In this document: positions 59,739-60,696 of the stretch, piece by piece
How the letters are laid out: each line of letters opens with the position of its first letter
Position numbering within the stretch: position 1 is the stretch's first letter
Assembly (NCBI GenBank): GCA_910578035.1
Contig: CAJTOB010000012.1
Location: 1-60,696 of the forward strand
Direction: 5' to 3'
Length of the DNA stretch: 60,696 bases
Source: an uncultured Muribaculaceae bacterium
GTDB taxonomy: Bacteria > Bacteroidota > Bacteroidia > Bacteroidales > Muribaculaceae
Notes under the pieces: model-generated
Seen by the model: the letters and a program-made list of their open reading frames with translations, nothing else
Told to the model about the DNA's origin: nothing
Database searches by the model: none
Made by a program: the position numbers and the translations under genes

Positions 59739-60589
59739 TTTATTTCAAGTGGTTTATATGGAATTGACATTTGGGTTGCATCGGCATTATTCATCACCTT
59801 GCCATCCTTGCCGACAATATGAACCCTGTTGCTATCTCCGCCCATCTCTGAAATCATAAAACCGACCGGCGATTTGAAATAGCGTACAAGAGTTTTTTCA
59901 ACATCGGTTGCCGAACATCGTTTATCGTTGCCGTCACGGTATGTATATTCCATTATGGGATTGTTCGTACGTTCAAATCCGATTGCCTCCCAGATAAATT
60001 GTTTTTCAGCATCTTCTATTTTTAGGATAAGCCCCGGTAGACCTCCGAATTTGTAGGGACCGAAAGGCAGGGGAACATCAGGCGTAAACCATGCCGTGTA
60101 TACGCGCCCTGCAAATTCCGTAGTGGCTCTACTACACTCATATCCCAAAATCGTTTCTGTGTCTCCATCGCTGAAATTCCATTCCAGCGATGGAACAGAA
60201 TCTGAATAAACAAAGAAAGAGGAAATGGACAGACGATATTTCAAATCCGCCTTATCACCTCGAATGGGGCTGATGATTTCTAATGGCCACGGATTACCAG
60301 ACACATTGGAATAAGAATCAGCACCACGACGTATTTGTTCGGTAGCCAACGAATCGAAGTGGTTAATTATGTCGCTGTAATCTTTTACATTGCGCTTACC
60401 AATCTGCACAATTCGTGTGTCGTTGTAGGCATCCCTTTGGCCGGGGTGGAATTTATATTTAAGCGAATATGTAACCTTGTATCGGGCGGTATCTACAGGT
60501 ACTGCTTTGTCGATGATACGGGAACATGTTTCTTGTGCTGACACTTCCATACAGAGTATAGCACAGATGATTAGAATTAATTGTTTCAT
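59735..60589 (-). CDS. GLPGLI-family protein
   Basis: 284 residues. A signal peptide (MKQLILIICAILCMEVSA) is followed by a beta-rich body ending in the family motif GGLPGLIL (in FGPYKFGGLPGLILKI). ARYKVTYSLKYKF and ILGYECSRATTEF, AWFTPDVPLP also match the GLPGLI family. Family members are typically encoded next to TonB-dependent receptors, as here; function unknown. It starts 11 bases after the receptor stop and overlaps the propeller gene by 4 bases (ATGA). Confidence 0.92.
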   Translation of the reverse strand: MKQLILIICAILCMEVSAQETCSRIIDKAVPVDTARYKVTYSLKYKFHPGQRDAYNDTRIVQIGKRNVKDYSDIINHFDSLATEQIRRGADSYSNVSGNPWPLEIISPIRGDKADLKYRLSISSFFVYSDSVPSLEWNFSDGDTETILGYECSRATTEFAGRVYTAWFTPDVPLPFGPYKFGGLPGLILKIEDAEKQFIWEAIGFERTNNPIMEYTYRDGNDKRCSATDVEKTLVRYFKSPVGFMISEMGGDSNRVHIVGKDGKVMNNADATQMSIPYKPLEIK

Positions 60590-60600
60590 AATCTTGTATT

Positions 60601-60696
60601 TTAGAATATTCTGAATCGGATTTTGAGCAACATGCTGCGAGGGCGTATGTTGTAGATTGCCTTTGACTCTGTAAGAGCGGAAAGACTGGAATATAC
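60601..60696 (-). CDS. C-terminal end of an outer-membrane (TonB-dependent receptor-like) protein
   Basis: The last 31 codons of a gene that enters from the right edge. It ends SKAIYNIRPRSMLLKIRFRI plus F, then TAA (60603-60601). The alternating pattern and terminal Phe are the outer-membrane-barrel signal, and the NIRPRSxxLKxRF form is typical of TonB-dependent receptors or related barrels. It is too short for the ORF to show any other domain. Its position directly upstream of a GLPGLI gene supports this assignment. Confidence 0.75.
   Translation of the reverse strand, partial: VYSSLSALTESKAIYNIRPRSMLLKIRFRIF

Overview
The window is a chromosome segment of a Bacteroidota bacterium, most likely of the order Bacteroidales and perhaps a Muribaculaceae-like gut commensal (the family is an inference from overall gene style). 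Three things point there. About a dozen intergenic regions carry the phylum's own promoter (TTTG or ATTG, 18-21 bases, then TAnnTTTG). Shine-Dalgarno sequences are weak or absent. The gene content includes a Bat aerotolerance operon, GLPGLI and 6-bladed propeller lipoproteins, a TonB-receptor C-terminus, MutA/MutB, NfnA/NfnB and DUF5686. Most of the window is ordinary housekeeping DNA. No rRNA, tRNA, CRISPR array or prophage was seen.

Layout. 1-323: 5' part of an IS4-type transposase running off the left edge. 0.67-1.26 kb: an ECF sigma factor. 7.0-1.3 kb (minus): operon of a 1,359-residue AlbA_2/Schlafen-type protein, a GT2 glycosyltransferase, DUF4286 and RuvC. 7.2-16 kb (plus): class II aldolase, GyrA with a TPR lipoprotein-like secreted protein, DUF1599 with a MauE/DoxX-like membrane protein, then tpiA-SPOR-folE. 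16.1-16.8 kb (minus): a Crp/Fnr regulator. 17.2-25.6 kb (plus): the complete eight-gene MoxR-DUF58-BatA-E operon. 25.7-37.2 kb (mostly plus): a small HTH protein, a tandem universal-stress protein, RlmD, CYTH (minus), DUF5686, an MBOAT acyltransferase, a choloylglycine-hydrolase-family enzyme, DnaG and a short Rossmann-like protein.

38.2-37.3 kb (minus): YitT. 44.4-38.3 kb (minus): pyrB-pyrI-flavin reductase-glyA-ispD-recG, joining pyrimidine, one-carbon, isoprenoid and repair functions. 45.6-44.5 kb (minus): a second ECF sigma factor with a membrane partner. 45.7-46.7 kb: an alpha/beta hydrolase. 50.5-46.7 kb (minus): nfnA-nfnB (NADH-dependent ferredoxin:NADP oxidoreductase) overlapping a zinc-type binding lipoprotein and an ABC ATPase, with no permease. 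50.6-52.2 kb: an AT-rich island with about 1 kb of dyad-rich non-coding DNA and an XRE regulator. 56.4-52.4 kb (minus): mutA-mutB. 57.4-60.7 kb (minus): DUF3108; YhcH and thymidine kinase; then a propeller lipoprotein, a GLPGLI protein and the end of a TonB-dependent receptor.

Metabolically the genes suit an anaerobic sugar fermenter: glycolysis (Fba, TpiA), the succinate-to-propionate branch (MutAB), ferredoxin/NADPH balancing (Nfn) and de novo pyrimidine and folate synthesis. Nothing here is clearly a new defence or mobile system. The best candidates for unexplained biology are the 1,359-residue AlbA_2 protein, the AT-rich XRE island, and the Nfn-Znu operon whose ATPase carries a Cys/His-rich tail.
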